Source: Collinsella aerofaciens
GTDB lineage: Bacteria > Actinomycetota > Coriobacteriia > Coriobacteriales > Coriobacteriaceae
DNA: 64,000 nucleotides
NCBI GenBank assembly: GCA_008671135.1
Contig: RQAP01000047.1
Location: 62,001 to 126,000 of the forward strand
Reading direction: 5' to 3'
Shown here: positions 47,244-55,295 of the stretch, piece after piece
How the letters are laid out: every line of letters begins with the position of its first letter
Numbering within the stretch: position 1 is the first letter of the stretch
Translations under genes and position numbers: made by a program
Notes under the pieces: model-generated
Databases searched by the model: none
The model's input: the letters and a program-made list of their open reading frames with translations, nothing else
What the model was told of the DNA's origin: nothing

Positions 47244-49313
47244 CTATCGAACCGAAGAATCGCCCGAGGCCGAAGAGGTATCGGGCTCGTCATAAATCAC
47301 GCCGAGCACGTCGCGCACGACATGCATCGCGGTATCTGAGCCGCCGCCGCCCTGCTCCAGGACAGTAGCGATGACATACTTGGGATCATCGGCCGGTGCA
47401 TAGGCGCAGAACCACGCATATTCGTCCTCGCCGCTTTTCTCGCCCGTGCCCGACTTGCCGTATACCTGCGGCGTCAGGGTGCCAAAGTGAGCCGCCAGGG
47501 ACGTCGATGCCGTGTAAATCACATCGTGCATGCCGTTGCGAACAAGAGCCAAATCCGAATCGCTGTTGATCTTGGCCTCCAGGCGCTTCTTCTTGCCCTT
47601 GCCGTTGTACTTATAGGCATCGCCGTCGCCATCGCGCGACACGGCAGACAAAAACACGTGAGGCACGTACTGTTTGCCGCCGTTGGCAAGACCCATATAG
47701 GCGCACGCCATCTGCAGGGGCGTCACCAGGATGTCGCCCTGGCCGATGGCAATGTTGGTCATATCGCCGGCATTCCACTTGCGGTCCTCGGCAGAGGCGT
47801 CGGTGAAGTACGACTCTTTCCACTCGGCATCGGGAATACGGCCCGAGCCCTCACTCGGCAGATCGATACCGCAGGTCTTGCCTAGACCCCAGCGACGAAA
47901 GACCTCCTGCAGGCCCTCGGGATGTTGCTCGTCATAAAAGAACGCCTTGCCCATGTCGTAGAAGACAGGGTCGCACGAGTTGGCGATACCCGACTGCAGC
48001 GTCATGGTGCCGTGGCCAGACGTCAGCCAGCAGCGCTTGCCCCAAGCCTTGCCCAGGCCCGTCCAATAGCCCGTGCAGTTGGTTGTCTGCGTTGAAGTGT
48101 AGGTTCCAAACTCAAGACCGGCCAGCGCCGAGAGCGGCTTGATGGTCGAGGCCGACATGTACTGTCCGCTAATGGCGCGGTTGAGCAGCGGGTGCGAACC
48201 CTTGTCATCATTGAGCTCGGTCCACACGTCGTTTGAGACGCCACCGATAAAGACGGACGGATCGAACTTGGGCTCGCTCGCCATGCCCAAGATCTCGCCA
48301 TTGTTGGGATCGAGACACACCACAGCGCCGTTGCCGGCATTGCTGTAGCCAGTGGTCTTGGCAAGCTCGATAGCGCTCGCCAGCGCCGTCTCACAGGCCT
48401 GCTGGATCTTAAGGTCGAGCGTGAGCTTAATGTCGGAGCCGGCCTTCGCGGGCACGGCGCCGGCCTGACCGGTCACATTGCCCGAGGCATCGACCTTGAC
48501 GGTCTGCTCGCCACGAATACCCTGCAGCAGGTTTTCGTAGTAGCTCTCAACGCCCGCCTGGCCCACGATATCGCCCGACTGGTACGTAATCTTGCCAGCA
48601 GAAGCATCATCATCGCCAGAGGTTTTCTTATTCTGGGCCTCGAGCTGCTCGGAGGTAATGGTGCCGGTATAGCCCAAGATATGACATGCCGTCTCGCCAT
48701 ATGGATACTGGCGCTCGGTACGCTCGGCAATCTTGACGCCCGGGAACTCGCCGGCATGCTCCTGAATATAGGCAACCGTGGAGCGACGGACGTCCGTCGC
48801 GATGGTATGCAGGCTCTGGGCGCCCTCTGTATTGTCCTGAATATTGCGAAGGACCGCCACGTAAGGCATTCCAAGCACGTTGGCAAGATGGCGAACCAGA
48901 ACCTCATCCTCGGCAAGGTCGCGGTAGGCCACGACAGCCAGTGAGGGACGGTTCTGGACAAGCGCCACGCCATTGCGGTCGAGGATGCGACCGCGCACAG
49001 CGGGTGTTGTAACGGTGCGAGTCTGATTACTATTGGCCTGTTTCTCGTAATAGTCCGACGAGACCATCTGCATGCCCCACAGCTTGACGGCGAGCGCCGC
49101 AAACATCGCGCCCACACCCGTGGTGAGGATGGAAAAGCGGCCCTTAAAGGCGGTCGCCGCGGTATTGCCCTCGCCCTCGGTGGCGCGCGGGGCCGTTCCA
49201 TGCTGCGTATCGTAGGTAAAACGGGAATCGCCGCGACGCATGATGACCAGCGCGACCACGATGGCCACAACCAGCACGATACCGGCGATAATAACCGTCA
49301 ACTGGGAAGACAT
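47244..49313 (-). CDS. mrdA: Penicillin-binding protein 2 (elongasome transpeptidase)
   Basis: Class B transpeptidase of 689 residues. Active-site SxxK is S389-T-I-K392, the second motif is S446-C-D, and the third reads KSGTG instead of KTGT. The N-terminus has two hydrophobic segments (about 6-25 and 62-80) separated by a charged linker, where most PBP2 proteins have one anchor. The pedestal domain starts at RGRILDRNGVALVQNRPS. Adjacent rodA is its glycosyltransferase partner. Confidence 0.95.
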   Translation of the reverse strand: MSSQLTVIIAGIVLVVAIVVALVIMRRGDSRFTYDTQHGTAPRATEGEGNTAATAFKGRFSILTTGVGAMFAALAVKLWGMQMVSSDYYEKQANSNQTRTVTTPAVRGRILDRNGVALVQNRPSLAVVAYRDLAEDEVLVRHLANVLGMPYVAVLRNIQDNTEGAQSLHTIATDVRRSTVAYIQEHAGEFPGVKIAERTERQYPYGETACHILGYTGTITSEQLEAQNKKTSGDDDASAGKITYQSGDIVGQAGVESYYENLLQGIRGEQTVKVDASGNVTGQAGAVPAKAGSDIKLTLDLKIQQACETALASAIELAKTTGYSNAGNGAVVCLDPNNGEILGMASEPKFDPSVFIGGVSNDVWTELNDDKGSHPLLNRAISGQYMSASTIKPLSALAGLEFGTYTSTQTTNCTGYWTGLGKAWGKRCWLTSGHGTMTLQSGIANSCDPVFYDMGKAFFYDEQHPEGLQEVFRRWGLGKTCGIDLPSEGSGRIPDAEWKESYFTDASAEDRKWNAGDMTNIAIGQGDILVTPLQMACAYMGLANGGKQYVPHVFLSAVSRDGDGDAYKYNGKGKKKRLEAKINSDSDLALVRNGMHDVIYTASTSLAAHFGTLTPQVYGKSGTGEKSGEDEYAWFCAYAPADDPKYVIATVLEQGGGGSDTAMHVVRDVLGVIYDEPDTSSASGDSSVR

Positions 49314-49326
49314 CTACGGGCCTCCC

Positions 49327-49899
49327 CTATTTGAGCTTGCGGGTCTTGGGCTTAAAGCGCATACCCGCCTGGCGTCCGCCACGTGCGGAGAATCCATAGC
49401 CGGACTGCGGCACGACGCCGGACATCAAAAACGGAATGGCAACCAGACCCGTCAGGATCGAGGACGGCAGCGCATGGCCGAAGATCGCCACGACAAAGCT
49501 CGTCTCCAAACCCATAAACAGCAAGATGATGCTGTAGATCACATTAATGACGAGCGCAAAGGCGCCCACAGTGACGCCGCGCGCACTCGGGGTACCGCCC
49601 GTCTGACCGACGGCGCTGTGCACCAGGGCAAAAGAACCCACGGTCAGCAGAAGCGACATAACGCCCACCGGCACGGCAGCGGACAGGTCATAGAACAAGC
49701 CGCTGCAAAAACCGCACACGACGGCACGGGTCGGGTCGCCCGAGAACACGCTTAGGCACACCAGGATAATCATGAAGTTGACGCGACCGCCCGCAATGGA
49801 GATCTGCGGTGCCAGGCCTGCCTGCAGCAGCACGCACACAATGGCGGCGATCACAAACGTGCGGGAGCTCATCCCCTGCTCGTGTAGATCCATGGACAT
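49327..49899 (-). CDS. mreD: Rod shape-determining protein MreD
   Basis: Small membrane protein of the elongasome, 190 residues, with about five hydrophobic helices (FVIAAIVCVLLQAGLAP, FMIILVCLSVFSG, GVMSLLLTVGSFALV, GAFALVINVIYSIILLFMG). MreD is poorly conserved; the call depends on hydropathy, length and position between mreC and mrdA. The C-terminus ends in a basic tail (RFKPKTRKLK). ATG 49899 or 49893 both have GGGGG nearby. Confidence 0.9.
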   Translation of the reverse strand: MSMDLHEQGMSSRTFVIAAIVCVLLQAGLAPQISIAGGRVNFMIILVCLSVFSGDPTRAVVCGFCSGLFYDLSAAVPVGVMSLLLTVGSFALVHSAVGQTGGTPSARGVTVGAFALVINVIYSIILLFMGLETSFVVAIFGHALPSSILTGLVAIPFLMSGVVPQSGYGFSARGGRQAGMRFKPKTRKLK

Positions 49900-49904
49900 G
49901 CCCC

Positions 49905-50903
49905 CTATTCGCTCGAGCCGGAATCGGTCGTCTCGGACGTGTCGGAACTGTCATCCGAGCTCTCGTCCTTCGTCTTGGTCGCAGCATCGCGCGACGTTCC
50001 CTGCGGCGTGCTGTTGGCCGTGCTCACGTCCTCATCCGAGGCCGACTGTTCGTCGGTCAGCGAGGTAATGACCAGCACTTCCTCGTTGTTCTCGGCCGTC
50101 GTCTGAGCGCGCACCACAATGGTGTAGTACACATCGTTTGCCGATTTCTCAACCGACGAGACGGTGCCGAGCGGTAGACCCTTGGGGAACACGCCACCGA
50201 TGCCCGAGGTCACGATGATGTCGCCAACCTTAACATCGGAGTCGACGCTCACGTACTCAAGACGCAGCGTGCCGTCAGCCTGACCCTGCAGCATGCCCTG
50301 GGCGCGCGTGTCCTGCACCATGGCGGACACGCCCGAGTTCTCGTCGCCAATCAAGCGCACGGTCGACGTTTTGGCCGATACCTCGATAATCTGGCCGATA
50401 ACACCGGCCGAACTCGTCACAGGCATGTTGATGGTAAGCCCGTCGGCAGAACCCTTATCAATCGTGACGGTCGAGGTCCAGGCATCGCCCGAGGCACCAA
50501 CGATACGAGCTGCGGTCGATTTGAGGTTGTAGGTCGACTGCAGGCCGACCAGCCCCTCCAGACGCTCAGCGGTCTTTTGAGCCTCGGAGAGCTCAGCAAC
50601 CTTAGAGGTCAGTTCCTCGTTTTGCTTCTTAAGCTCGTCAAGCGTGTCCTGCGACGCCGTAAGGTTAGAGAACACGTTGCCGATCGCATTGAAGGGAGCC
50701 GCCACAGCCGAACCCACAAAGCGCACCGGCGAGGTAATCGTCGTTACGCCCGAACGCACGGCATGAATCGGTCCTGCCTCGCCCTCGCGGATGTAAAACG
50801 TGAGCAGCAACACCGAAATCAGGCTGAAAACAATCAACGGGCGCATACCCGTTGATTGTCGCTTGGTATTCAGATTTGTGGAGAAACCCGAAGATCGTGC
50901 CAA
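49905..50903 (-). CDS. mreC: Rod shape-determining protein MreC
   Basis: Bitopic periplasm-facing scaffold that links MreB to PBP2. The 332-residue protein has one membrane helix (about 20-38), a coiled-coil (about 75-110, LDELKKQNEELTSKVAELSEAQ), then beta domains with ARIVGASGDAWTSTVTIDKGS and DIIVTSGIGGVFPKGLPLG. A Ser/Thr/Asp-rich acidic tail of about 45 residues ends the protein. Confidence 0.95.
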   Translation of the reverse strand: MARSSGFSTNLNTKRQSTGMRPLIVFSLISVLLLTFYIREGEAGPIHAVRSGVTTITSPVRFVGSAVAAPFNAIGNVFSNLTASQDTLDELKKQNEELTSKVAELSEAQKTAERLEGLVGLQSTYNLKSTAARIVGASGDAWTSTVTIDKGSADGLTINMPVTSSAGVIGQIIEVSAKTSTVRLIGDENSGVSAMVQDTRAQGMLQGQADGTLRLEYVSVDSDVKVGDIIVTSGIGGVFPKGLPLGTVSSVEKSANDVYYTIVVRAQTTAENNEEVLVITSLTDEQSASDEDVSTANSTPQGTSRDAATKTKDESSDDSSDTSETTDSGSSE

Positions 50904-50924
50904 ATGGAATCCACCTTTTGGAAA

Positions 50925-51968
50925 TTAAGCATTGGTCTGGACGAAGCCGCCATCAAACGCATTGGCCTCGAGCACGCGGGCGCAGCCGTTAACGACGTTA
51001 TCGAGTGCCGTGGGGCTGACGTTGACCGAAACGCCGGTCTCATCGCGCAGGCGCACGTCGAGACCGCGCAGCAGCGCGCCGCCACCGGTCAGCAATATGC
51101 CATAGTACATAAGGTCAGAGGCAAGATCGGGCGGCGTGGCATCGAGGGCGTCTTTAACGGCCTTGGCCATCTCGTCGAGCGGCTTGTTGAGCGCGCGACG
51201 AATCTCCTCGCTCTCGATGCGCACGGTCTTGGGCAGACCCGTGATCACGTCGCGGCCGTTGACCTCGACGTCGAGCTCGTCCTTGAGCGGCACGGCGGAG
51301 CCGACCTTGATCTTGATGTCCTCTGCCGTACGCTCGCCGATGGCCAGGTTGTAGGCATCGCGAACGTGTGTGAGGATGGCCTGATCGAACTCGTCGCCGG
51401 CAATACGGATGGACTGCGAGACGACGATGCCGCCCATAGCGATAACAGCGACCTCGGTGGTACCGCCACCGATGTCGATGACCATGGAGCCGGTGGGCTC
51501 CTCGACGGGCAGGTCGGCGCCGATAGCAGCAGCCATGGGCTCCTCGATCAGGTAGGCCTGGCGAGCGCCGGCCTGGATCGTGGCCTCAAAGACAGCGCGC
51601 TTCTCGACCGACGTGACGCCGGAGGGAACGCAGACGACAACACGCGGACGCGGAGTCCACGGATAGCGCTTCTCGGACGCCTTGTCGATAAAGTAGCGAA
51701 GCATGGCCTCGGTAACGTCGAAGTCGGCGATGACGCCGTCCTTCAGGGGACGAACGGCCACAATGTTGCCGGGCGTACGGCCGAGCATGCGCTTTGCCTC
51801 GATACCGACCGCCAGGATGCGCTCGTCGTTCTTGTCGATGGCGACGACGGAGGGCTCGCGGATGACGATGCCCTTGCCGCGCACGGAGACAAGCGTATTT
51901 GCGGTGCCGAGGTCGATGGCAAGATCGCCCGCATAGCTACCGAAGAACATATCCATCAAAGAAAACAA
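50925..51968 (-). CDS. mreB: Rod shape-determining protein MreB
   Basis: Actin-like cytoskeletal ATPase directing lateral wall synthesis. The 347-residue protein has the phosphate-1 motif AIDLGTANTLV, VCVPSGVTSVEKRAV, phosphate-2 VIDIGGGTTEVAVIA and the adenosine motif LTGGGALLRGLD. TTG 51968 has AGGAG about 6 nt upstream; ATG 51956 is further from it. First gene of mreB-mreC-mreD-mrdA-rodA. Confidence 0.97.
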   Translation of the reverse strand: MFSLMDMFFGSYAGDLAIDLGTANTLVSVRGKGIVIREPSVVAIDKNDERILAVGIEAKRMLGRTPGNIVAVRPLKDGVIADFDVTEAMLRYFIDKASEKRYPWTPRPRVVVCVPSGVTSVEKRAVFEATIQAGARQAYLIEEPMAAAIGADLPVEEPTGSMVIDIGGGTTEVAVIAMGGIVVSQSIRIAGDEFDQAILTHVRDAYNLAIGERTAEDIKIKVGSAVPLKDELDVEVNGRDVITGLPKTVRIESEEIRRALNKPLDEMAKAVKDALDATPPDLASDLMYYGILLTGGGALLRGLDVRLRDETGVSVNVSPTALDNVVNGCARVLEANAFDGGFVQTNA

Positions 51969-52028
51969 CGCAACTCCTGATGTGTTGGATGATTGCTGGA
52001 AAACTACTAGCTCATGATACTAGCGCAA

Positions 52029-52061
52029 GCCCGGCACCTCACTTGCGGTGAAGCGCCGGGC
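52029..52061 (-). terminator. Hairpin between TPR gene and mreB
   Basis: GCCCGGCGCTTCACC pairs with GTGAGGTGCCGGGC on the minus strand (one or two wobbles) around a GCAA loop. There is no clear T-tract, so it may be a processing or partial terminator hairpin upstream of mreB. Confidence 0.45.
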
Positions 52062-52083
52062 AAAGCTAAATCCCATAAGGTCA

Positions 52084-53388
52084 CTACTGGTTGTCAGCAG
52101 CCGAGAAATCCATATCGAGCGAGGAAACGGCCCAGCCGATATGATTGTCGGAGCGCACGAATTTGACGGTGTACTCCTGCTCGCCGCCCTTGGACAGCGA
52201 AGCCTTGACCTTGGCGCTCGTCTCGGTCATGGACTGATCCATGCCCTCGACGGACACGGTGGCGCCCTGCGGAATCGAGGAGATGATCATCGACTTGGCG
52301 TCCTCGGACAGACTCGAGGCCAGGCAAGACTCGGCCTTTGCGGTGTCACCGTCGCCGGCAGCCTGGAACAGATCGGTGATAACCGACTCCTGCGAGGGGA
52401 AGCCAAAGCCGCGCGTGTAGGCAAAGCCCAGACCGCCCGCAGCAATCAAAATGAGCAGAAGCAGCACGATGAAGACTTTGAGACCCGTGTGGCGATGGCG
52501 ACGACGGACCTTGGCCTGCTTACGATCCTGACGGTCCTGCTGGACCATCTCGGACTCGGACAGCGTAAAGAAGCCGGTGTCCGAGGGATCGGGCATAAAC
52601 TGACCGGTCGCGCCCGTAGGATCGAGCGGATCGACGGCAGGAGCGTCCATCGCGGGCGCCGGAGCCGTGACCATAGCCGTCTGGGCAGACAGTGCGGCAA
52701 GCGAATCATGCACGCGGGCAAGCTCATCGGCCTGCTCGGAAGTGAGCTGGTAGATGCCATCGGCAGTAGCGGCGTTAAAGGCGTCGAGTGCGTCGGAGGG
52801 ACGGCCGGCGGCAGAAAGCGCCTGACCCATGCCGGCATTGAGCGCACGCGTGTCGTCGCGGGGGCCGGCAAAGTCGATAGCCGTGCGGTAGGTCTCCACG
52901 GCATCCGCCGGACGGCCGAGCTTAATGAAGCAACGACCGAGCTCGCCGAGTGCGGCGGCAGGAGCCGGATTGGCGCCGTCGATGGCAGCTTGACGGAAGG
53001 CAGTACCCGCGTTGGCATAGTCGCCCGACTGGAACAGCGCGTTACCCAGGCCGAGATAGGCCTTGAACGGCGTGGCATAGGAAGCGTCCTGCGTAGCGGC
53101 AGAAAACGCCTGAGCGGCCGTCGTGTAGTCGCCCACGGCGGCGAGAGCCTTTCCGCGGTTGGTGAGCAGTGCGCCGCGCTTGCCATAGGTGCCGTCGTTG
53201 AGGGCGGCGGCATAGGCCTCGGCGGCCTCGGCATACATGCCCAGGTGCATCAAGGCGTTGCCACGAAGGTGATCGGCCTCGCCCATAATCTCATCGGGAG
53301 TTTTTGCCGCCCCAAGCATCTGGGCTGCAGCGGAAAAATCACCCGCGCGGTAAGCGGCGCGGCCCTGTTGGATCAGCTGGCTATTCAA
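52084..53388 (-). CDS. TPR-repeat membrane protein
   Basis: Protein of 434 residues, not a named family. Residues about 1-200 contain around five tetratricopeptide units (for example AEAYAAALNDGTYGKRGALL, AYLGLGNALFQSGDYANAG). A disordered linker and a basic patch (RKQAKVRRRHRHTG) follow, then one membrane helix (about 305-325, FIVLLLLILIAAGGLGFAY) and an exported C-terminal domain of about 105 residues. Topology would place the TPR part in the cytoplasm. Start TTG 53388 has AGGGGA upstream. It follows the cyclophilin gene by 11 nt and precedes mreB; a scaffold role at the envelope is inference. Confidence 0.75.
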   Translation of the reverse strand: MNSQLIQQGRAAYRAGDFSAAAQMLGAAKTPDEIMGEADHLRGNALMHLGMYAEAAEAYAAALNDGTYGKRGALLTNRGKALAAVGDYTTAAQAFSAATQDASYATPFKAYLGLGNALFQSGDYANAGTAFRQAAIDGANPAPAAALGELGRCFIKLGRPADAVETYRTAIDFAGPRDDTRALNAGMGQALSAAGRPSDALDAFNAATADGIYQLTSEQADELARVHDSLAALSAQTAMVTAPAPAMDAPAVDPLDPTGATGQFMPDPSDTGFFTLSESEMVQQDRQDRKQAKVRRRHRHTGLKVFIVLLLLILIAAGGLGFAYTRGFGFPSQESVITDLFQAAGDGDTAKAESCLASSLSEDAKSMIISSIPQGATVSVEGMDQSMTETSAKVKASLSKGGEQEYTVKFVRSDNHIGWAVSSLDMDFSAADNQ

Positions 53389-53399
53389 GGAAGTCCCCT

Positions 53400-53942
53400 T
53401 TACTCGTGAACGATCTCGACATGGACGATCTCGTCGCCGGCACGCAGCTGCGAAATCACATCGAGACCCTCGATCGTGGTACCAAAGACGGTGTAACCGG
53501 AATCGAGGTTATGCTGGGCACCCAGGCAGAAGTAGAACTGCGAACCCGCGGAATCGGGGTCCATGGAGCGTGCCATGGCAAGGGCACCATCGACATGGCT
53601 GTTGCGCGGATTGGTGGCAAACTCGCCCTTGATGCAGTAGCCGGGACCACCGGTACCGGGCATGCCGTCAGGGCCCTCAAGACCGGCAGCGACGTCGGCG
53701 CCGGACATATCGCGGGTATTGGGGTCGCCGCCCTGAATGACAAAGCCGGGCACATAGCGATGGAACTTAAGGCCATCGTAGAAACCCATCGTGGAAAGCT
53801 CGCAGAAGTTCGCGACATGAATGGGAGCGCCCTCACCGTCAAACTTGACCTTGATGGTACCCTTCGACGTCTCGATAACGGCGCACTCGTCGCCGGCAAG
53901 CTGATACTCGGGCGTGTAGAGCTCTTTCTTAAAACCAAACAT
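53400..53942 (-). CDS. Peptidyl-prolyl cis-trans isomerase, cyclophilin type
   Basis: 180-residue single-domain cyclophilin. The active-site Arg and core are seen in GLKFHRYVPGFVIQGGDP and the GSQFYFCLG segment. No signal peptide is visible, so it is probably cytosolic. The N-terminal 15 residues (MFGFKKELYTPEYQL) are family-atypical. It has its own promoter and GGAAGGAA upstream of ATG 53942. Confidence 0.93.
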   Translation of the reverse strand: MFGFKKELYTPEYQLAGDECAVIETSKGTIKVKFDGEGAPIHVANFCELSTMGFYDGLKFHRYVPGFVIQGGDPNTRDMSGADVAAGLEGPDGMPGTGGPGYCIKGEFATNPRNSHVDGALAMARSMDPDSAGSQFYFCLGAQHNLDSGYTVFGTTIEGLDVISQLRAGDEIVHVEIVHE

Positions 53943-53981
53943 GTGGTTCCTTCCTCGTGCGTTTAAAGCATATTTGTACGA

Positions 53982-54011
53982 ATTGTAGCAATAAGCATGC
54001 GCTTACATCAA
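53982..54011 (-). promoter_or_regulatory. Cyclophilin gene promoter
   Basis: TTGATG and TACAAT are separated by 18 nt on the minus strand, about 40 nt before the start codon. Confidence 0.65.
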
Positions 54012-54049
54012 TTGCGCACGTAGGTTATGCCGACTATGGCGAACTAATT

Positions 54050-55192
54050 TTAGGAACGCTGCTGCGGCTTCCAGGAACCCACATTGGCGTCGTACTGGTT
54101 CAGTGCGCTGTTGCCGCCCTGCGCGATGGGCGCCAGGATATCGCTTTGGTGGGAACTCATCGACTCACCATCGGGAATGGCCAGCGAGATGTCCCAGCTC
54201 TGACAGATCACGTCGACACGCTCGTACATCCACTCGGCAAGCTGCTTTAAGTGGGCGATGTCATCCGCATAGACCGTATCGTCCTGATACTTAAGGTTGT
54301 TGAGCTCATCTTGCGTCTTTTTGATCTGGTCGCGCAGGGCGTAGGCACTCTGCGACAGCTCCTGACGGGTGGACAGCGGCGTTCGGAGATAACCGTTGTT
54401 AAAGGAATCGATGACCTCGCCAATCTGGTCCTCGTCACCGTAGGACACGATGGTCTGATACAGACCGTCGAGCCTGGTATAGAGCTGATCATCGGTCAGC
54501 ACGGTTTCTTCCTGGACCACCTCGGCAGAATCGTCCTGCTTGGTATCGTCCTCGGTCGCCTCGCCCTTTTGGCGCGTGGGGAAGGTCGTCTGCGCAGCCT
54601 GGCCAAACTGGTCGTAGAAGCCAGGCATAACGCCCATGGGATCGGTCGTCACGAACCAATAGGCACCGCCGCAAACGACGGCGAGGACCGCAATGATAAT
54701 GAGCGGCTTGGGGATATGGCGCTTGTGCTTGTGATAGGCGTCCTCGTCGGGGTGCACCTTGCGCTTGGGTTTTTGAGCATCGTCATGCAGAGAAACGGGC
54801 GTGGGAATATCGACCTTGGGGATACCGAAATCCTTATCGAAAGCCGGCAGCACACAGGTCTCATTGGGGTCGGCGGCGTCCGAAAGCACCGCAGCGGCAG
54901 AGGCCGGCGCATGCGGCACCTCGGTATCGATCTGCTCTTGCGTTAGGCGCGGAAAGCCTGCCGTGCGGCCCGCAGCAAGGTCGGATGCGGCCGCGTCCTC
55001 GGAGAGGATACCCGGAGCGGGGCGTCCGCATTTGGGGCACGTACGATCATGCGGAGAAAGACGGGCACCGCAGCCCTCGCAGAACACGAACTCGGTGTGC
55101 TCGGGACCGTCGCCCGGGCCGACGTAGGCGTTGCAGTAGGGACAAAACGAGGCGCCGTCCTCGATAGTCTTAAGGCAATGCGGGCAGATCAC
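54050..55192 (-). CDS. Zinc-ribbon membrane protein
   Basis: 380 residues, function unknown. The N-terminus has two zinc-ribbon units: CPHC...CPYC and CEGC...CPKC within the first 60 residues. A disordered region and a basic stretch precede one membrane helix (PLIIIAVLAVVCGGAYWFV, about 170-188). The exported C-terminal part is acidic then helical. GTG 55192 is chosen because AGAGGA lies 5 nt upstream and homology starts at CPHC; a TTG ten codons earlier opens a longer frame. Similar zinc-ribbon/TM proteins are common in Actinobacteria and uncharacterised. Confidence 0.7.
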   Translation of the reverse strand: MICPHCLKTIEDGASFCPYCNAYVGPGDGPEHTEFVFCEGCGARLSPHDRTCPKCGRPAPGILSEDAAASDLAAGRTAGFPRLTQEQIDTEVPHAPASAAAVLSDAADPNETCVLPAFDKDFGIPKVDIPTPVSLHDDAQKPKRKVHPDEDAYHKHKRHIPKPLIIIAVLAVVCGGAYWFVTTDPMGVMPGFYDQFGQAAQTTFPTRQKGEATEDDTKQDDSAEVVQEETVLTDDQLYTRLDGLYQTIVSYGDEDQIGEVIDSFNNGYLRTPLSTRQELSQSAYALRDQIKKTQDELNNLKYQDDTVYADDIAHLKQLAEWMYERVDVICQSWDISLAIPDGESMSSHQSDILAPIAQGGNSALNQYDANVGSWKPQQRS

Positions 55193-55295
55193 GGCATCCT
55201 CTTTTCGAAGCAATTCAAACAATCGAGGTTAGAGCATAACATCGCCACGGCCCCACAGGAGCAAGGCACCAATTCAACATCGCCAGAGCGCGTAG

